Positions 61,486 to 64,000 of a DNA stretch of 64,000 bases are shown piece by piece (positions within the stretch are counted from its first letter, which is position 1; each line of letters starts with the position of its first letter). The DNA is from Collinsella aerofaciens (lineage in GTDB: Bacteria > Actinomycetota > Coriobacteriia > Coriobacteriales > Coriobacteriaceae). The notes under the pieces were generated by a model. It did not search any database. It saw only the letters and a program-made list of their open reading frames with translations, and had not been told where the DNA came from. The translations under genes were made by a program, and so were the position numbers. The DNA lies in NCBI RefSeq assembly GCF_028209885.1, contig NZ_JAQLEM010000006.1, positions 1 to 64,000 of the forward strand, written 5' to 3'.

Positions 61486-64000
61486 CTACTCGGTACGGGC
61501 AACCTGGTCGATGCGGTAACCCTCGATCTGGTCGCCGGGCTTGATGTCCTGGAAGTTCTCCAGGCCAATGCCGCCCTCGGAACCGCTCTTGAGGCTCTTG
61601 GCCTCGTCCTTGTAGTGGCGCATCGAGGCGATCTTGCCGTTGAAGACCACGATACCGTCGCGCACCAGACGCACGGAATCGGTCGCGGCGATCTCGCCCT
61701 CCTCGACGCGGACACCGGCGGCGATACCGACTTTGGGCACCTTGAAGGTGTCCAGGACGGTCGCGGTACCCGTGGCGACCTCGACCTCGGTGGGCTTGAG
61801 CATGCCGATACGGGCGGCGTCGAGCTCCTCGAGGCACTTGTAGATAACGTCGTAGCAACGGATCTCGACGCCCTCGCGCTCGGCAGCGGAGCGGGCCTTA
61901 CCGTCGGGACGGACGCCAAAGCCGATGATGATGGCGTTGGAGGCGTCGGCCAGGACGACGTCGGTCTCGTTGATGGCGCCGACAGCGGAGTGGATCGTGT
62001 TGATGCGAACCTCGGACTGATCCATCTTGTCGAGCGAGTCCTGAAGGGCCTCGATGGAACCCTGGACGTCTGCCTTGATGATCAGGTTGAGCTCCTTGAC
62101 CTCGGCGTCGGCAATAGTCTCGAAGAGGTTCTCGAGCGTGACGTGCCTGACGCGGCTCTGCTCCTCGATACGGGCCTTGAGCGAACGCTCGTCGGCCAGG
62201 GCACGAGCCTCGCGCTCGTCCTCGAACACGCGGAACTCGTCACCGGCGTTGGGCACGGACTGCAGGCCCAGGATCTCGACGGCGTCGGAGGGACCAGCCT
62301 CGGTGACGGCGCGACCCTTGGGGTCGAGCATGGCGCGGACGCGACCGTAGGTAAGGCCGGCGACCAGCGTATCGCCCACGTGCAGGGTACCGCGGGTCAC
62401 GAGCACGGTAGCGACCGAGCCGCGGCCCTTGTCGAGCTTGGCCTCAAGGACGTTGCCGGAGGCAAAGGTGTCCGGGTTGGCCTTGAGCTCGAGCACGTCG
62501 GCCTGGAGCAGCACGGTCTCCAGAAGGTCGTCGATACCGATCTTCTGCTTGGCCGAGATGTTGACGAACATGTTCTGTCCGCCCCACTCCTCGGGGATGA
62601 CGCCGTACTCGGTGAGCTCCTGACGCACACGGTCGGGGTTGGCGCCCGGCTTATCGATCTTGTTGACGGCAACGACGATGGGTACGCCGGCAGCCTTGGC
62701 GTGGTTGATCGACTCAACCGTCTGGGGCATGACGCCGTCGTCGGCGGCGACGATCAGGATGACGATGTCGGTCACCTTGGCGCCACGGGCACGCATGGCC
62801 GTAAAGGTAGCGTGACCCGGGGTATCGATGAAGGTGATCTTGCGGTCGTTGATCATGACCTGCGAAGCGCCGATGGCCTGCGTAATGCCGCCCGCCTCGC
62901 CGGCAGCAACGCCGGTGTGACGGATGGCGTCGAGCAGCGACGTCTTGCCGTGGTCGACGTGACCCATGACGGTGACGACCGGGGCGCGAGGCTTAAGGTC
63001 GGCGGGATCGTCGTAGAACGAGAAGGTGTTCTCCTCCTCGGGGGTGATGATCTTGATCTGACGGCCCAGGTCGTCGGCAACGAGCTCGACGAGGTCGTCG
63101 GACATGGACTGCGTCATCGTGAGCGGCGTACCCAGCAGGAACAGGCGCTTGATGATGTCGTTGGCCGGAACGTCGAGCGCCTCGGCAAGCTCCTGGACGG
63201 TAACGCCCTGGGAGACCTTGATAGCGTCGAGGTCCTCGGGGTTCACGCCCTGGGCCAGCGCCTCCTCTATCTTGCGCTCCTCCTGAGCCTTGGCAGCCTC
63301 GCGCTCGCGCTTCTCCTTGCGCTTCTTGCGGCGACCGGTGGACTCGCGAGAGGCCTCCTCGACGGCGGCACGAGCCTCCTCGAGCACCTTCTCGCGGCTG
63401 TACTCCTCGGCCTCGCGAGCCATACGGCTGTAGTGGTCCTCTTCGTTGTTGTGACCGCCCTTACGCTTCTTGCCCTTACCCTGCTTATCGGGGTTGGGGA
63501 AGTCCATGCCGGCAGCGACGTTGTTGCTGGCGTTGGTGCGATGGCTGTGCGAACGGCTCTCGGAGGCGTTGCGCTCGGAGTTGTTGTCGGAAGCGTTACG
63601 ATCGTTACGACGGCCACCGCGGCGGTCGTTGTTGCCGCCACGACGGTTACCGCGCTCTGCGGCGCGCTCGGCCTTGGCCTTGTCCTCGGCGTCCTTCTTC
63701 TCTTTGAGCACGGTCTCCTGTGCGGCGATCTGGTCGAGCAGCGAACGGAAGCGGGAACCGGAGTCGGAAGCGGGAACGGCGCGGCGCTGGGCCTCGCGGG
63801 CAGCCTCCTCCTTCTCGCGGGCAAGGCGCTCCTGCTCGGCCTTCTTCTTGGCCTCGGCCTCGGCGCGGGCAGCCTCCTCGGCAGCCTGGGCTGCGGCAAA
63901 CTGGCGACGCTCCTCCTCGCGGGCCTTCTCGGCGGCGATGCGCTCGCGCTCGGCCTCGGCGGCGCGTGCGGCTTCCTCGGCGGCAGCTGCCTGCTCCTCG
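61486..64000 (-). CDS. infB: Translation initiation factor IF-2 (5' end outside the window)
   Basis: The reading frame runs open to the window edge, giving at least 838 residues. The visible N-terminal part is a low-complexity Glu/Ala/Arg coiled coil, then Arg/Asn/Gly-rich ([15 protein letters not shown]) and [19 protein letters not shown] segments. The G domain has G1 [18 protein letters not shown]2, [16 protein letters not shown] and NKIDKPGA. Domains II, III and IV follow to the C-terminus. IF-2 brings initiator tRNA to the 30S subunit. It is first in the visible order infB-rbfA-nrnA-truB. Confidence 0.97.
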   Translation of the reverse strand, partial: EEQAAAAEEAARAAEAERERIAAEKAREEERRQFAAAQAAEEAARAEAEAKKKAEQERLAREKEEAAREAQRRAVPASDSGSRFRSLLDQIAAQETVLKEKKDAEDKAKAERAAERGNRRGGNNDRRGGRRNDRNASDNNSERNASESRSHSHRTNASNNVAAGMDFPNPDKQGKGKKRKGGHNNEEDHYSRMAREAEEYSREKVLEEARAAVEEASRESTGRRKKRKEKREREAAKAQEERKIEEALAQGVNPEDLDAIKVSQGVTVQELAEALDVPANDIIKRLFLLGTPLTMTQSMSDDLVELVADDLGRQIKIITPEEENTFSFYDDPADLKPRAPVVTVMGHVDHGKTSLLDAIRHTGVAAGEAGGITQAIGASQVMINDRKITFIDTPGHATFTAMRARGAKVTDIVILIVAADDGVMPQTVESINHAKAAGVPIVVAVNKIDKPGANPDRVRQELTEYGVIPEEWGGQNMFVNISAKQKIGIDDLLETVLLQADVLELKANPDTFASGNVLEAKLDKGRGSVATVLVTRGTLHVGDTLVAGLTYGRVRAMLDPKGRAVTEAGPSDAVEILGLQSVPNAGDEFRVFEDEREARALADERSLKARIEEQSRVRHVTLENLFETIADAEVKELNLIIKADVQGSIEALQDSLDKMDQSEVRINTIHSAVGAINETDVVLADASNAIIIGFGVRPDGKARSAAEREGVEIRCYDVIYKCLEELDAARIGMLKPTEVEVATGTATVLDTFKVPKVGIAAGVRVEEGEIAATDSVRLVRDGIVVFNGKIASMRHYKDEAKSLKSGSEGGIGLENFQDIKPGDQIEGYRIDQVARTE

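Overview
The window is a GC-rich (roughly 60%) chromosomal segment of an actinomycete-grade bacterium. The gene set and order, the mix of actinobacterial and Firmicutes-like traits (T-box ileS, FakA/Asp23, B. subtilis-type ThyA, SigB cassette) and the PTS/RpiR pair fit best with a gut Coriobacteriia member such as Collinsella. That placement is inference from gene content, not a database match. Almost everything is core housekeeping on the minus strand, so the transcriptional order runs from high to low coordinates. No phage, plasmid, CRISPR array or intact transposase was seen.

Right to left: infB (cut by the window edge)-rbfA-nrnA-truB-ribF-dnaG-rpoD is a tightly overlapping translation/replication cluster ending in a terminator. 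Next come tRNA-Asn, an Asp23-fakA pair, recG-rsmD-coaD, a coiled-coil gene, yceD-rpmF, plsX-acpP and rnc-smc-ftsY-ffh. A plus-strand DUF134/NifX-like metal-tail gene follows, with two matching operator-like palindromes upstream. Then thyA-folA, a SpoU methyltransferase, a MATE exporter, a decayed cobalamin adenosyltransferase gene, ftsH, a DUF523 gene, and a plus-strand iron/zinc-type dehydrogenase divergent from ileS. ileS has a recognisable T-box leader with an AUC (Ile) specifier and a terminator. Beyond it are a long structured intergenic element, lspA-rluD, a GT2 glycosyltransferase, an orphan prepilin peptidase, dgt, rarA, a SigB-type sigma factor operon (DUF948-like/RsbW-like/SigB/AI-2E transporter), then alaS-ruvX-mltG-yqeG-aroK-aroB-like, pepP-efp-asp23-nusB-xseB-tlyA-nadK-recN. 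The left end has an RpiR regulator divergent from a fructose-family PTS permease.

The points most worth following up are these. (1) An AroB-like protein has lost all the metal/catalytic signatures of 3-dehydroquinate synthase but is translationally coupled to aroK. (2) An RsbW-like anti-sigma candidate lacks the ATP-binding boxes and carries an in-frame 24-bp tandem repeat. (3) A dispersed family of intergenic inverted repeats has GGGAC/GTCCC ends, and several members double as terminators. (4) A ~150-170 nt structured element follows ileS and has competing hairpins. (5) A DUF134-NifX-His/Cys-tail protein has its own palindromic operators. (6) A cobO-type pseudogene remains as two fragments. 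(7) A perfect 22-bp palindrome lies between plsX and acpP.
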